Origin: Dyella flagellata
Lineage (GTDB): Bacteria > Pseudomonadota > Gammaproteobacteria > Xanthomonadales > Rhodanobacteraceae
Assembly: GCF_030160275.1 (NCBI RefSeq)
Contig: NZ_BSOA01000006.1
Span: forward strand, 1-64,000
Direction: 5' to 3'
Length of the DNA stretch: 64,000 bases
Shown here: piece after piece, positions 34,701 to 43,055 of the stretch
Position numbering within the stretch: position 1 is the first letter of the stretch
Layout of the letters: every line of letters begins with the position of its first letter
The notes under the pieces: model-generated
Told to the model about the DNA's origin: nothing
Database searches by the model: none
The model's input: only the letters and a program-made list of their open reading frames with translations
Position numbers and translations under genes: made by a program

Positions 34701-37135
34701 GTCGTCTGCGTATCGCTCACGCCCGCCACCGGATTGCCATTGGCATCCAGGCATTGCGCAGTGACCGTGCCGGAGGCCCAGTTCACCATCCAGTGCACCT
34801 GCCCCGGCATTACCGTGGTGCTCTGTGTCAGGTTCGTGCTGGAATTGATGTTCCACGGATTCGGCACCTGGTCCGCCAGCAGTGCACCGGTGACCGGATC
34901 GTTGGGCTGACCATTGATCAGCAGGCGCACCGATGGGCAGTTGCTGAAGGCATTTTCCTGGATTGGAGTGCTTGCGGTGTATTCGTAGGCGCGGTTCCAG
35001 TGATGCGCCAAGTGCACCACCGGCTTCACCGAATACGGTATCCAGTTGGCCTGGTAGATGTAGTAAAGCAAGCGCGGGAAGCGATTCGCGTCGGTCGAGG
35101 AGTAACCCAGCGAGCGCACGAAGTTCACCATGTTGGGCTGGTTCTGGTACTCGGCCCACAGGCTGATCTCGCCCGGCGATTCGGCGAAATACCACTGCGC
35201 CATGCCGAAGGCATTGGCTGCCCTGCCCTTGCGCCAGTCGTCGAGATACGGCGCGGCAAAGGCCAGCTCATAGTCATAGGCCAGACCGCGGCCGGTGCCC
35301 ATGTTGTCCCAATATTCGGCGCCAAAGGCCGGGTTGTTCGGGTTCTGCTGCTTGTTGCCGGCCTCGCAACCGGCACCGTCGCATTCGTCGATCAAACCGA
35401 ATGAAGGACTGTACGTACGATCGGCGCTGCCGCGCGGATTGATGTTGTCCCAGGTGGTCTCGATGGTCCCAAGCTCACTCGCAAGCGCCGTATTCATGCC
35501 GCCGTTGTCCCGTTCCCAATCGAGGATGGACGGATGGCTACGATCGCGGATGATCATGTCGCGATGCAGTTCCTGCTTCAGCTGCTGATCGTCAGCGGTC
35601 GGATTGGAACTGGCGTTCCAGTAACCCTCGCCATCGCCGCTGGGCTGATCGATCATGATGCCGTAGGCATCGGCCGCTTCCACCAGCTCCACACTGCTGG
35701 TCGAGTGACCCGGGCGGTAGACGTTGCCGCCTTGCGCCGCCAATTGCGCCATGTCGCGCCACACTTGTTCGTCGGGCACCGAAGAACCAAGAGCCGGATA
35801 GTCGTAGCGGCCCGAGCCGCCCCACAGATAGACGGGATGGCCGTTGAAGTAGGGAAAGTTCGCATCCCACGTGATCGTGCGAATGCCGAGCGTGTCTACG
35901 GTCGAATCCACCACCACGCCGTTCACGCTGACGATGTGATAGACCTTGTACAGGTAGGGTGATCCGCACAATACAGCGGGCGTTCCGCAGGTCGCATTGT
36001 TCGGATACCACAAGCTTGGATTGGGTACCGTGATCTTCTGATCGAACATCGGCGTTGCGCCGGACGGGAACGTACTGGCCGTCATCGCCGGCACGGTTTG
36101 CGTGACCGGCGCCGCAGTGACCACTACATTGCCCTTGGCGTCAACGATCTGCGTCGTCAAGGTAACCTGCTGTGCCGTGGAGGTTTCATTCACCACGTTG
36201 GTCTGCACATCGACGACAGCCGAAGCGGCGGTCGCCGTACCTTGCGCTGCGGGAACCTCGGACACGGTACCTACGTAGGTACCCCATGTTTTCTGGTTCG
36301 AATAGACGTTCGGCGGGATACGCACCGGGTTGGTGACGTATAGCTTCACGTTACGGAACAAGCCCGCCATCGCCTGGCCGAAACGGAAAGCGCCGGAAAA
36401 GTTGGGTTGCTCGTACCAAGGCGCGCCGCGCGAAACGTCGATGGCGATGACATTGTCCGTCTTGCCATCGGCCGTGATGTATGGTGTCAGATCGACGATC
36501 ACCGGCACGAAGCCCACCACGTGCGTGGCTTGCGCATCCGCCGCCACTGCGCTGATGCCTTGCAACAAAGTGCCGTTGACAAAGACCTGCACAGCGGTGT
36601 GCGAACCCTCGAGCTTCAGCAGGAACTTCTGGCCGGCGTACTTCGGATCCACCTTGAAATGCAGGCGGTACCAGTTGAAGTTGCCCGTCAAGGAGCCTTG
36701 CCCGCCACCGGAAGCCTGGTTGATGAAGGTGCGCGAGATATTGGCATCGTAGGGCAAGCCTACTTGCATCCAGTTGCCGCTGGTATCGGTGCTCTCGTTG
36801 AAGCCGGGCGTCGAGTAGGCAGTCGAGTTGTTGCTGTTTTCGTACCACCAGTTGCTCTGTGGAGCATCCGAGGTCGAGCTTGCGTTCCCCAGGTATTGGG
36901 GAACACCTGCGGCGAGATTGATCGTTTGCCGCTGCGAGATCGGCAGCGTCGGCTCCACTTGTTGGGCACTGGCGCAGGAACCACCCATCAACGCCAGCAA
37001 CACGGCCAGCATCGCGGAAAACTTGCGTGCCCGGTCTACCTCTATGCAGTTGTCGCGCTTGGCGTCGCCGCGGTCGAGCGCAGAACTGCGCCCCCAGGCC
37101 ACGAATTTCCAAGTACGGTAAGTGTGCAGTCCCAC
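28793..37135 (-). CDS. Giant secreted multidomain glycoside hydrolase (GH2-like ... GH64)
   Basis: A 2780-residue protein from a GTG start with AAAGGGGGCGACT upstream. A long N-terminus leads into the signal core MLAVLLALMGGSCASAQQ. Rough order: GH2 sugar-binding and Ig domains (60-430), GH2 TIM barrel (430-850), Ig-like repeats (970-1235), F5/8 discoidin (1240-1395), Lcl/DUF1566 (1400-1520), Ig, FN3 (1615), malectin (1720-1870), FN3, malectin (1970-2115), two FN3, Ig (2305-2385) and a GH64-type beta-1,3-glucanase domain (2387-2780). The GH2 acid/base position reads HPSILDWERDNGG rather than ...NE, so that domain may be non-hydrolytic or atypical. It is likely a fungal or plant wall-degrading enzyme at or beyond the cell surface. 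Confidence 0.88.
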   Translation of the reverse strand: MGLHTYRTWKFVAWGRSSALDRGDAKRDNCIEVDRARKFSAMLAVLLALMGGSCASAQQVEPTLPISQRQTINLAAGVPQYLGNASSTSDAPQSNWWYENSNNSTAYSTPGFNESTDTSGNWMQVGLPYDANISRTFINQASGGGQGSLTGNFNWYRLHFKVDPKYAGQKFLLKLEGSHTAVQVFVNGTLLQGISAVAADAQATHVVGFVPVIVDLTPYITADGKTDNVIAIDVSRGAPWYEQPNFSGAFRFGQAMAGLFRNVKLYVTNPVRIPPNVYSNQKTWGTYVGTVSEVPAAQGTATAASAVVDVQTNVVNETSTAQQVTLTTQIVDAKGNVVVTAAPVTQTVPAMTASTFPSGATPMFDQKITVPNPSLWYPNNATCGTPAVLCGSPYLYKVYHIVSVNGVVVDSTVDTLGIRTITWDANFPYFNGHPVYLWGGSGRYDYPALGSSVPDEQVWRDMAQLAAQGGNVYRPGHSTSSVELVEAADAYGIMIDQPSGDGEGYWNASSNPTADDQQLKQELHRDMIIRDRSHPSILDWERDNGGMNTALASELGTIETTWDNINPRGSADRTYSPSFGLIDECDGAGCEAGNKQQNPNNPAFGAEYWDNMGTGRGLAYDYELAFAAPYLDDWRKGRAANAFGMAQWYFAESPGEISLWAEYQNQPNMVNFVRSLGYSSTDANRFPRLLYYIYQANWIPYSVKPVVHLAHHWNRAYEYTASTPIQENAFSNCPSVRLLINGQPNDPVTGALLADQVPNPWNINSSTNLTQSTTVMPGQVHWMVNWASGTVTAQCLDANGNPVAGVSDTQTTAGAESKIVLSVVPDLTKPDGAAFQWTANGSDAAFVVAEVQDANGNLVPTAADNVTFSVTGPATYMGGTQQLVADPTLTNYYQDAFSKANSSVIQGLPYAFFHSPGDPELNFEGGLQKIALRSTFTPGTVTVTATAPGLQSASVTLTSVAPVAPSQSQAPVIIVPPVNEAATSGYPATFSVVASGSGTLSYQWSDKNGPIAGATSATYTTPATAAADNGDTFTVTIASSYGTVTSTPVTLSVDAPANVVITTQPVSQAVVDGQSATLTVAATGSPTLTYQWYQVGSGAISGATQVSYTTPVFTTAGSSSFYVVVSNALGSVQSSTAVVTIDAATPVSFATQPASTIVPVNEPVQFTAVVAGSAPYTYQWQFTPPGGAATVLSGGTQQSNTLTYTIPAVSVANVGTYTVTVNNAASAPATSNAAKITLAPPGVNLALDALATSSSTQNACNDATTTPPYSGTNCLGPENAVDGNLSSRWGSATAGAPPTPAVAGVDPSWLQVDLGSVQAFNTAIINWENAYATQYQILYSSDGSSWKTAYSTTTGAGGTETLSFPTVSARYVRLNGTQRATQYGYSVYEFQVYNVPQCGGASERYTVNASNASLVTDNLTGLTWTRTVMTDTTPGSQFTGVNAQTYCAGINMRLPTQQEAKSIGGVNNATCAFSGTWSTWTSTADPNDSSKSAVASFDGTSAYQVTNNYPGATLCTSGTDAGAAPTITVQPINQSVAVGQTATFSVTATGLGSLSYQWSKNGSPIAGATSASYTTPATTSADNGAVFSVAVGDVFGTTNSNGVTLTAQVNSCSAAPSVPGTLAAGANGSTQVNLAWGASTAGSACTVSYTIYRSTLAGFTPSAASQLATSAGSTYSDTSVAAGTTYYYIVEASDAAGASAASNTATATTSASTCTTNCGGTDAIAISAGGPAAGTFAADADFNGGTASGSNATININGVTNPAPQSVYQHQRFGNFTYTLPGLTPGTSYVVRLHFDEFYWTQAGQRVFNVSINGTQVLTNFDVLAAAGGQDIAIAEQFAATANAQGQIVLQFSTVKDNAEVNGIEVENASATNTPPNAPSNLSATVASSSQVNLGWTASATSGVTYTVFRNGTAVANNLSGTSYNDTGLTSSTTYSYTIEAVDSVGTSMASNTATATTFDVDCVSGCGSDVLAISAGGSASGSYVADEYFNGGAASGTGSTINTAGVTNPAPQSVYQHQRVGNNFSYTLPGLTAGASYVVRLHFAEFYWTKAGQRVFNVGINGTQVLSNFDIVATAGGQDVAIVEPFTTTANAQGQIVLQFTTITDNAEVNGIEVVAPPPGSPSQLSVTPASTSQINLSWAASSAAGVVYDIFRSTTAGFTPSSANQIATAAGTSYSDTGLAQNTTYYYVVEASNTAGTSAPTAQGSASTLSIPLAPTNLAATSASSSEVDLSWTASATSGVTYTVIRNGTAVANGLAGTTYSDTGLTASTAYSYTAEAVNAAGTSPASNTAMATTSGPPTATAPAITTAPGNQAVTIGRTATFSVVASGSSPTYQWYKNGSAIAGATGASYTTPGTTYADNASSFTVTASNSAGSVTSSAATLSVNLAPSYTIAPGYIVTDLNNNTGGAWTDSQIYVEILGNDPATGALSWVNYDGTITKANVSDNTAANALVGPNGQTYPNYAFTLAQANHQLKLPPLTSGRIYVSEGSPLYMSIMAGTNGGNNGYAGPNPLNNTDPSINVHYDWYEFNYAANGGIYINTTQVNQFGLPLLLDVWGSNETYHMQVGINESIANLDQEYLSQTPAAFHTPTPSNLRILSPAETTFNAGGTHANYFDSYIASAWTQYSSTPLTIIVNGRQFSGTAAGSTLTFKEVNPAAANVGETFVVQQPSTQDVLLCAGTMASGVTGSTAQQQDENAIQLQLENQICAATNRGVLLTPANWATASTYYQSSPANFYSQFWHQHSVGGLAYGFSYDDNNNQSTTIVTQQPEHMALGIGW
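30780..31975 (-). repeat. Internal duplication of a malectin-plus-FN3 module in the giant hydrolase
   Basis: The DNA at about 30780-31230 and 31515-31975 encodes two very similar malectin domains (YQHQRxGN...YVVRLHFxEFYWTxAGQRVFNV), each followed in the protein by an FN3 domain. The FN3 text YTVxRNGTAVANxLxGT also recurs. This indicates expansion by module duplication. Confidence 0.8.
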
Positions 37136-37631
37136 AGTCGCCCCCTTTTAGACAACCAGACTTTGGAATAGAGATTGGCTGCCGCTCGGCCATAGGCCAG
37201 CACGATGCGAGGGTTTCCCCTTGCACCTGATCAGGCGGAGCAGCGCACTTTGTTTTGCCGAACAGTGGCAAGCCGGATCATGGCGGACTGTTGCCGCTTG
37301 TCCCCAGCGTCCCCTTCAGGCGGGCTGAATGATCGGCTCTGTTCAGGTTCACCGCAATGCAAACCGGAAACTTTTTACGCACTCTTTCAGGCGCATCTTC
37401 GGGTATTGGGATGCACTGCTCATTTAGACGTCTAAATTCAAATGACACGCCGGCATGCAGCCCCCATCCACCCTAGTCCGCCCGAAGCTAGATCGAAATC
37501 AATTCGCGCACATTCGAAACTCTTTCGCGAAATCGTCAAGCGATCGAAAGCCGCCCTCAAAACGGGTGAGTGCGTGAGCTGGGATTGCCATCCCAGCCTA
37601 CGCCACGCGTATGTCATCGAGCAAAGCGCGG
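37136..37631. promoter_or_regulatory. Upstream region of the giant hydrolase with AGACGTCT operator
   Basis: This 496-base gap holds a perfect 16-base palindrome, ATTTAGAC-GTCTAAAT, at 37425-37440, about 290 bases before the hydrolase start. Variants of this site precede two of the beta-helix genes (45085-45100 and 46599-46614). A REP element lies at 37576-37601. No other gene is seen. Confidence 0.65.
37576..37601. repeat. REP-like palindrome
   Basis: GAGCTGGGATTGCCATCCCA followed by GCCTAC has an 8-bp perfect stem GCTGGGAT/ATCCCAGC with a 4-base loop. It is a single element downstream of dodecin. Confidence 0.7.
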
Positions 37632-37838
37632 CTATTCGAGCGTAAAGCCCACTTTCAAGGTGACTTGCCAGTGAGCCACCTTTCCGTTCTCCACGTGCCC
37701 CCTGGTTTCAGTCACCTGGAACCAGCGGATATCGCGAATGGTCTTGGATGCCCGTTCAATGGCGCCGCGAATCGCTTCGTCGCTGCTGGTCTTCGAGGAA
37801 CCGGTCAGCTCAACGGTCTTGTAGACGTGATCGGACAT
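37632..37838 (-). CDS. Dodecin
   Basis: A 68-residue flavin-binding dodecamer subunit: [20 protein letters not shown], then a helix [20 protein letters not shown] and strands [20 protein letters not shown]. The Trp in IRWF is the conserved flavin-stacking residue and GxVENGxVxxxQVxLKVGF is the family end. It stores or buffers FMN/riboflavin in the cytosol. The start at 37838 fits the family; a longer frame upstream is spurious. Confidence 0.93.
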   Translation of the reverse strand: MSDHVYKTVELTGSSKTSSDEAIRGAIERASKTIRDIRWFQVTETRGHVENGKVAHWQVTLKVGFTLE

Positions 37839-37921
37839 GGCTGGGGTCTCCGTGGCTCGTAGACAGATGACAAACCAACGCACATTTACACCATTCGCCA
37901 ATCCAAGGATGTGAATGGCGT

Positions 37922-37949
37922 GTAGGCTGGAACGATAATCCCAGCCTAC
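37922..37949. repeat. REP-like palindrome
   Basis: GTAGGCTGG-AACGATAAT-CCCAGCCTAC lies between dodecin and the GH43 gene. It is a member of the same family, with a degenerate loop. Confidence 0.65.
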
Positions 37950-37962
37950 GCGGCAACCGGTG

Positions 37963-38976
37963 CTACGGCATGAACACCGGCCGCCCTTGCGCATCCCAAT
38001 GAAACGGCATGATGTACGGCGCGCGCCGCGGCGTGCATTTCCAACCGGGACCGGCGTTGGCGTGGAAGATGATCCAGTCCCGCCCGTCGGCGGTCTTGAA
38101 AAAACCATTGTGCCCGGGCGCATAGAAACCGAGCTTGGCCGAGCTGGCCAGCACCGGCGTGGGCGACTTGTGCCACGCCGCGGGATCGAGCAGGTCGGCG
38201 CCGGCATCGGCCTGCAACAGCCCCAGCGCATAAGCGTCCGACCAGCATGCACTGGCCGAATAAGTGAGGAACAAGCTGCCGCGCGGCCCCCGGATGAATT
38301 CCGGCGCCTCCATGATCTTGCGCCCGCCCTGCATTTCCCAGGCGTAGCTCGGATGGGCGATATCCACCTGAGGCTCGCCCAAGGCCCACGGCGTCGTCAT
38401 CGGCGCAATGATCAGGTCGCTGTGGTCTTGGACATACGCCGAATAGACGAAATAAAGCTTGCTACCCTGCTCGAACACCGTGCCGTCGATACCGGTGAGA
38501 TGTGTCTTCAGCATGCCTTTGTCGAGCCAGCTGCCCTGGATGGGATCTGGCGCGGCATTTTCCAGCACGAAAACGTGACGATGCGCGTCGTCGTCATGTG
38601 CCTTGTCGGCCGCGGAGTAATACAGGTACCACTTGCCGTCCAGGTAATGCAGTTCCGGCGCCCAGATCGAGCTGGAGTTGGGTCCGCTTGCCGGTGGCCG
38701 CCAAACCACTACCGCCCGCGCATCGGCCAGGCGGGCCACGTCCTTCGTCTTGCGCAGCGAGATCCGGTTCCCTTCCGTGCTGGTGTAATAGTAGACGCCG
38801 TTGCGCTGGGTCACCCAGGGATCCGGTCCTGAGGGCAGCAAAGGACCTTCGATGTGTGCTGCCGCGGCATGTTTACTTGGCGCGGGCTGCGCCGGCGCGT
38901 CGGCGGCACGTGCAAAAGGGAGCGCTACGGCGATGGCCGCGGCGATCAAGGCATGTCGAGTGATGGTGCGAGTCAT
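37963..38976 (-). CDS. Secreted GH43-family glycosidase (arabinan/xylan type)
   Basis: A 337-residue five-bladed beta-propeller enzyme with a signal peptide ([19 protein letters not shown]). The catalytic triad is visible: Asp in SGPDPWVTQ, the pKa-modulating Asp in [11 protein letters not shown] and the general acid Glu in [27 protein letters not shown] is a family block. It is probably an arabinofuranosidase, endo-arabinanase or xylosidase of the periplasm or cell exterior. Alone in its transcription unit, it has a palindrome about 60 bases upstream. Confidence 0.9.
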   Translation of the reverse strand: MTRTITRHALIAAAIAVALPFARAADAPAQPAPSKHAAAAHIEGPLLPSGPDPWVTQRNGVYYYTSTEGNRISLRKTKDVARLADARAVVVWRPPASGPNSSSIWAPELHYLDGKWYLYYSAADKAHDDDAHRHVFVLENAAPDPIQGSWLDKGMLKTHLTGIDGTVFEQGSKLYFVYSAYVQDHSDLIIAPMTTPWALGEPQVDIAHPSYAWEMQGGRKIMEAPEFIRGPRGSLFLTYSASACWSDAYALGLLQADAGADLLDPAAWHKSPTPVLASSAKLGFYAPGHNGFFKTADGRDWIIFHANAGPGWKCTPRRAPYIMPFHWDAQGRPVFMP

Positions 38977-39037
38977 GCTTCAGCCCCAACCTGGTGCACG
39001 CCATCCATCGGCGCGGCGATCAAGAGGCCTGCAATGA

Positions 39038-39054
39038 AATCATATTGTATGATT
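39038..39054. promoter_or_regulatory. Candidate operator upstream of the GH43 gene
   Basis: AATCATA-TTG-TATGATT is a perfect 7-3-7 inverted repeat 62 bases upstream of the GH43 start. It may bind a sugar-responsive repressor. No regulator gene is adjacent. Confidence 0.5.
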
Positions 39055-39085
39055 ATTATGCAAGTATTCCAGTGCATTCGTGAAA

Positions 39086-39116
39086 ATGGATTCCCGCTTG
39101 CGCGGGAAAGACGTCA
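39086..39116. repeat. GGATTCCCGC...GCGGGAA repeat
   Basis: GGATTCCCGC-TT-GCGCGGGAAAGACG contains the stem TCCCGC/GCGGGA. It is the core of a short repeat that is widespread in proteobacterial genomes (established in general; family not assigned here). It abuts the stop codon of the permease gene at 39117 and could act as its 3' hairpin. Confidence 0.6.
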
Positions 39117-41009
39117 CTAGGGTATGGTTTTTTCGATCGCGAACTGCGCCGCCTCTTCGAAGGATTTGGCAACGCGGTCGACATGCGGCCCCGTCTCCGG
39201 CAGCGCCGGGGCTTCGAGCAAGTTGGGCAGCAGCACGGCCACGATCGTGGCTTGGGCAAGCCGCTGCCGCACTTCCTTGGCAACGGCATCGCCCGGCTCC
39301 CATTCATTGGCGATGTCGGTAATCACGACGTGCACCATGGATACGGCATTGGGGGTGGCTTCCGGCGGACGTTCCTGCTGGAACGCCTCGATGTCCTTGA
39401 TGGAAACATGGCGCGCGTCGATATGCAGGTCACGCAACACGCGCACCAGGATCTCGGTGATCAAGTCGTCTTCGCGAACGCCGCTGCTCAGGCAAAGCAC
39501 AATGGATCCAGGCGCCACGGCCAACGGCCCCTGCCAGCGCCCGCTTATGCGCTCGCGCTGCTGGCGCAGGTAGTGCCCGATATTGTCGTCGTCCAGCACC
39601 GAGGTGCGGCGACGCCAGCGCGGCTGCGCAGGCGTTTCCCGGCCCAACGTTTCGATCACCCTCACCACGGCGGCGCGGGCCTTGTGCAGTTGATCCGGGT
39701 TGATGGCGCCCTGGCGCAGATCCATCTGGGCGAGCTGCAATGCCGGCAACAACACCACGTCGCAATAGCGGGCGAAGGATTTTTGCCGCAGGAAAACGCG
39801 CGCCTCGGCAATGATCTCGTCCGAATCGCCGGAAAGGGCGCGCTGATAGAAGCGCTGCGGCATGGTCAGCGCCGGTGCGTCGCCCAACAGGATCTCGAAC
39901 AAGGTAAGCGCCCTGACATGTCGCCCCGCCACCACCAGGCACAAGGTCATCGGGGTGGATAGCACCAAACCCATGGGACCCCACAGCCAGCTCCAGAAGA
40001 TCGCCGCCACCACCACGGCCAAGGGCGACAGGCCGGTCGCATGGCCATAGAGCTGCGGTTCCACCAGCTGGCTGACCACCAATTCCACCAGCGCGAACAA
40101 GCCCAGGGTCAGCAGCATCAGGGACCACCCCGGAGTAACCGCCGCGGCGAGCAAACCGGCCAGCAGCGCCGCCAACCAGACGCCGACATAAGGCACGAAG
40201 CGCAGTACGGCGGTAAGCACACCCCAGAGCAAGGCGTTGGGCAGTCCGATCACCGCCAAACCCAACCAGATCGCGAAGCCGACGCCAAAATTGACGGAAA
40301 ACTGCGAGACGAAAAAGCGGGAAAGACGCCCGCCGGCGTCATTGATCGCAACGGTGGTGGCGCGCAGGTCGGTGCCGCCGATCACGCGGATGAAGCGATC
40401 GCGCAAAGATTCGTATTCAAGCAGGACAAAGACGAGCACCACCAGCACGATGCCGGCGGTTTCCAAAGGACTCCACAGCGATGACAGCACGCCGCGGATC
40501 GCATCCCACGGCCCCCCGCTCAAGGGCGGCAATTGAATCGGCGCGACGTAAGCGGAGGTGGCCATGGCCGACGCATTCTGCCCTGCCCCCGCCGCACCGC
40601 TCGTGGCGCCAAGCGCGCCGGCCACCTTGCCCATCTCGCCGCGCATCGCCTGGAGGCGGCCGATGGTTACGTCATGCAGGATCTGCAGCTTGGCCTGGAT
40701 GGTCCTTTCGTACTGCGGAAGGCTGCCCGCCAGGTGCACGATCTGGGAACCGATCACCGTCATTAGTCCGGTGGCGAACAAAGCCAGCACCAGCACGGAA
40801 ATGAAGACGGCATAGGCGTGCCCCAGCCCGAGCCGCTGCAATCGACGTACGAACGGGGCCATCAGCAGGCCCAGGATCACCGCCAGGATGATCGGGACCA
40901 GCACGTCCTTTCCCAGGTACAGCAGTGCGAGCAGCACGCCGGTGGCGATGATGACCAAGGCCCTTTGACTGGCGTGCTGGATAGGAAGCGACTCGGGCAA
41001 GGCGGGCAT
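39117..41009 (-). CDS. AI-2E family permease with long cytosolic C-terminal domain
   Basis: A 630-residue inner-membrane protein. The N-terminal 370 residues form an AI-2E/PerM-type permease: TGVLLALLYLGKDVLVPIIL, a long periplasmic or cytosolic segment rich in Ala/Gly, GLPNALLWGVLTAVLRFVPYVG and VEPQLYGHATGLSPLAVVVA. About 240 extra residues follow, with YQRALSGDSDEIIAEARVFL, a basic RWRRRTSVLDDDNIGHYLRQQ stretch and a Rossmann-like end (SIVLCLSSGVREDDLITEIL). The extension is unusual against the common 350-residue members. The substrate is unknown. Gap 41010-41193 shows no gene. Confidence 0.85.
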   Translation of the reverse strand: MPALPESLPIQHASQRALVIIATGVLLALLYLGKDVLVPIILAVILGLLMAPFVRRLQRLGLGHAYAVFISVLVLALFATGLMTVIGSQIVHLAGSLPQYERTIQAKLQILHDVTIGRLQAMRGEMGKVAGALGATSGAAGAGQNASAMATSAYVAPIQLPPLSGGPWDAIRGVLSSLWSPLETAGIVLVVLVFVLLEYESLRDRFIRVIGGTDLRATTVAINDAGGRLSRFFVSQFSVNFGVGFAIWLGLAVIGLPNALLWGVLTAVLRFVPYVGVWLAALLAGLLAAAVTPGWSLMLLTLGLFALVELVVSQLVEPQLYGHATGLSPLAVVVAAIFWSWLWGPMGLVLSTPMTLCLVVAGRHVRALTLFEILLGDAPALTMPQRFYQRALSGDSDEIIAEARVFLRQKSFARYCDVVLLPALQLAQMDLRQGAINPDQLHKARAAVVRVIETLGRETPAQPRWRRRTSVLDDDNIGHYLRQQRERISGRWQGPLAVAPGSIVLCLSSGVREDDLITEILVRVLRDLHIDARHVSIKDIEAFQQERPPEATPNAVSMVHVVITDIANEWEPGDAVAKEVRQRLAQATIVAVLLPNLLEAPALPETGPHVDRVAKSFEEAAQFAIEKTIP

Positions 41010-41193
41010 GGGAAGGGAGGTATGGGCCTGCGTTGGTTGGCCGCGCTACGCCGATGGCGTCCTCGGAGCCTTGAGTAAAGAGTGGTATTGGCGATACCAA
41101 GATCGCATGCGCAGGGTTAGTGGGCAAGACAGCCCTTGGACACCCCTTCACTACTCCAGAGGAAAGCAGCGGATACCTGCTAAGGCAAGCGTT

Positions 41194-41535
41194 TTACACA
41201 AGGACCACGGATTCGGCCAGGTCGCTGCTCGTTTCATCGGCGCACTGCGGCAGTTGCGCGGTTACGTCCTGTGGCGATTCTGCGCGAACGGCGCGCAAGG
41301 CTGCGCGCCCCTTTACCGTCAGGCCGAACGACAAGGTGTCGCATTGGCGCAGCAAGCCCTTGTCCACGAGCGTGAGCAGCGCATTCACCAATTGATGCAC
41401 GGTTCCCAGCTTCCACGAAGCCGCCAGCACGCCAAAGGGCGCGCATGCATCGCAGCTTGCTATGGCAGCATGGCCTTCGAGTTGCGCAAGCACTTGCTGC
41501 TCGATGCCACTCAGCCTCACCGGGTTTGCCATCAT
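41194..41535 (-). CDS. Hypothetical small protein, possible winged-helix
   Basis: A 113-residue protein starting MMANPVRLSGIEQQVLAQLE, with GGGGGCG upstream. It has helical segments and KLGTVHQLVNALLTLVDKGLLRQCDTLSFGLTVKGRAAL, which reads like a winged-helix turn and wing. Cysteines occur in SCDACAPFG (CxxC). I do not recognise the family. The GC-rich antisense frame is not a better candidate. Confidence 0.5.
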   Translation of the reverse strand: MMANPVRLSGIEQQVLAQLEGHAAIASCDACAPFGVLAASWKLGTVHQLVNALLTLVDKGLLRQCDTLSFGLTVKGRAALRAVRAESPQDVTAQLPQCADETSSDLAESVVLV

Positions 41536-41713
41536 CGCCCCCGCGCAGCCAATGTGTGAAGAACGAAGGGGCAGCATAATCCATGCTTCCTCGACGGAAG
41601 TTAAACATTTCGCCGGCTGGCGTCACTTCTCATGGCTAAACCGCGCGCAAAACGCCCCTGCGATTGCCAAGCGGCCCATGATGTCGAGAAATCGTGGACA
41701 TCTTGTTTGAATA

Positions 41714-41743
41714 CTGTGAACGAAACCAGCAATTCACATTTGC
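41714..41743 (+). promoter_or_regulatory. Conserved 30-base element upstream of beta-helix gene 1
   Basis: Read towards the gene, it carries CTGTGAACGAAACCAGCAAT then TCACATTTGC. Its inverse GCAAATGTGAATTG...TTTCG...TCACA recurs at 44969-44998 and 46473-46502 in the same orientation relative to their genes, 100 to 115 bases before each start. TGTGA and TCACA half-sites are 14 bases apart. Confidence 0.7.
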
Positions 41744-41840
41744 GCTTTCATGCATGCATGACGCATCTTAACCATGCGGTAAACCACAACTCGTGGTCAT
41801 AAATCAACGCTAGAAACAAAACAAAACAGGGGCCAATTCC

Positions 41841-43031
41841 ATGTACACCAAGCCGGCGCCGTCAGGCGCAGAGGGTCGTTTTGCCCGCAAATCGGGAAAC
41901 TCGCGCCCTTTCATCTCGCGTAACAAAATTTTAACGTCACTAGCCATTTCCTTGGCGCTTGCCACGGTGGCACTGCCCGCCTCCGCCACCAACTGGTGGA
42001 GCTTGACGCCAACGGTGTCGATCGGCAGCGCCGTGGTCAACGTCCGTAACTTCGGCGCCATGGGCAACGGCGCGACAGACGACACTGCCGCCATCCAGGC
42101 CGCCATCAACGCCCTGCCCTCCACGGGCGGCACGGTTGTAGTGCCGGATGGCACCTACATGATCAACGCGCTCAAGGGCATCAGCCTGCGCTCGCATACC
42201 CGCTTGCACCTGTTTGGCAGCGCCTATCTCCAGGCCATTCCTAACAGCGCCTCCCGCTACTGGGTGGTGAAGGCGTGGGGCGTGAACAACGTCGAGATCG
42301 TCGGCGGCAATGTGGTCGGCGAACGCACCCAACACCAGGGTACCTATGGCGAGTGGGGCTATGGCATCAACATCTCCGGCTCCAGCAACGTGTACGTCCA
42401 CGACATCCACGTCTCCAACTCCTGGGGCGACGGCCTGCTGATCGGCGGAACGGGTTCAGGCCGCACACTGGTCCGGTCAAGCAACATCACGTTCAACCGC
42501 GTCACCTCCTTCAACAACCGCCGCCAGGGCTTGTCGATCACGCCGGCGACGCAGGTATACGTGGTGAACAGCAGCTTCAGCAGCTCCAACGGTACCGCGC
42601 CGCAAGCGGGCATCGACATCGAGCCGCAGACGCAGGGCACCACCGATACGATCCGCCTGGAAAACGACACCTTGGCCAGCAACGTGGGCAATGGCCTGGA
42701 AGTGCATGATTTCGTGTCAGGCCTCGTGCTGAACAAGGTGACCTCGCAAAACAACCGCGGCTACGGCGTGTTCACCAACAGCCCGAACGGCGTGACGATC
42801 ACCAACAGCACGCTGAGCCAGAACTACATGTACGGCGTAGGTATCGCAGGCACCACCCAAAACGTGCAGCTCGTGGGCAACACCATCAACTGGAACGGCG
42901 ACTCCTGGTTCTATACGCACAACGTGTCGATCTTCACCCCAGGCTGGGTGCCGCGCGACATCAGCATCGCCAGCACCGCAGGCAACGTAACGCAGTCCAA
43001 CAACCTGGTCTCGCCGCTGCGGACGAAGTGA
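41841..43031 (+). CDS. Secreted right-handed beta-helix protein (pectate-lyase superfamily), paralogue 1
   Basis: A 396-residue protein. The long signal region ends ALATVALPASATNWW. Then comes VNVRNFGAMGNGATDDTAAI with QAAINALPSTGGTVVVPDGTYMI, the Pectate_lyase_3 start, and repeated Asn-rich beta-helix coils (NNVEIVGGNVVGE, SNVYVHDIHVSNSWGDGLLIG, NVQLVGNTINWNG). It probably depolymerises or remodels an acidic polysaccharide; the catalytic residues and substrate are not readable. About two thirds identical to paralogues 2 and 3, with a longer N-terminus. It is followed by a strong terminator. Confidence 0.85.
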   Translation: MYTKPAPSGAEGRFARKSGNSRPFISRNKILTSLAISLALATVALPASATNWWSLTPTVSIGSAVVNVRNFGAMGNGATDDTAAIQAAINALPSTGGTVVVPDGTYMINALKGISLRSHTRLHLFGSAYLQAIPNSASRYWVVKAWGVNNVEIVGGNVVGERTQHQGTYGEWGYGINISGSSNVYVHDIHVSNSWGDGLLIGGTGSGRTLVRSSNITFNRVTSFNNRRQGLSITPATQVYVVNSSFSSSNGTAPQAGIDIEPQTQGTTDTIRLENDTLASNVGNGLEVHDFVSGLVLNKVTSQNNRGYGVFTNSPNGVTITNSTLSQNYMYGVGIAGTTQNVQLVGNTINWNGDSWFYTHNVSIFTPGWVPRDISIASTAGNVTQSNNLVSPLRTK

Positions 43032-43055
43032 TAGCGCTATCTGAATGAGTAGCCC

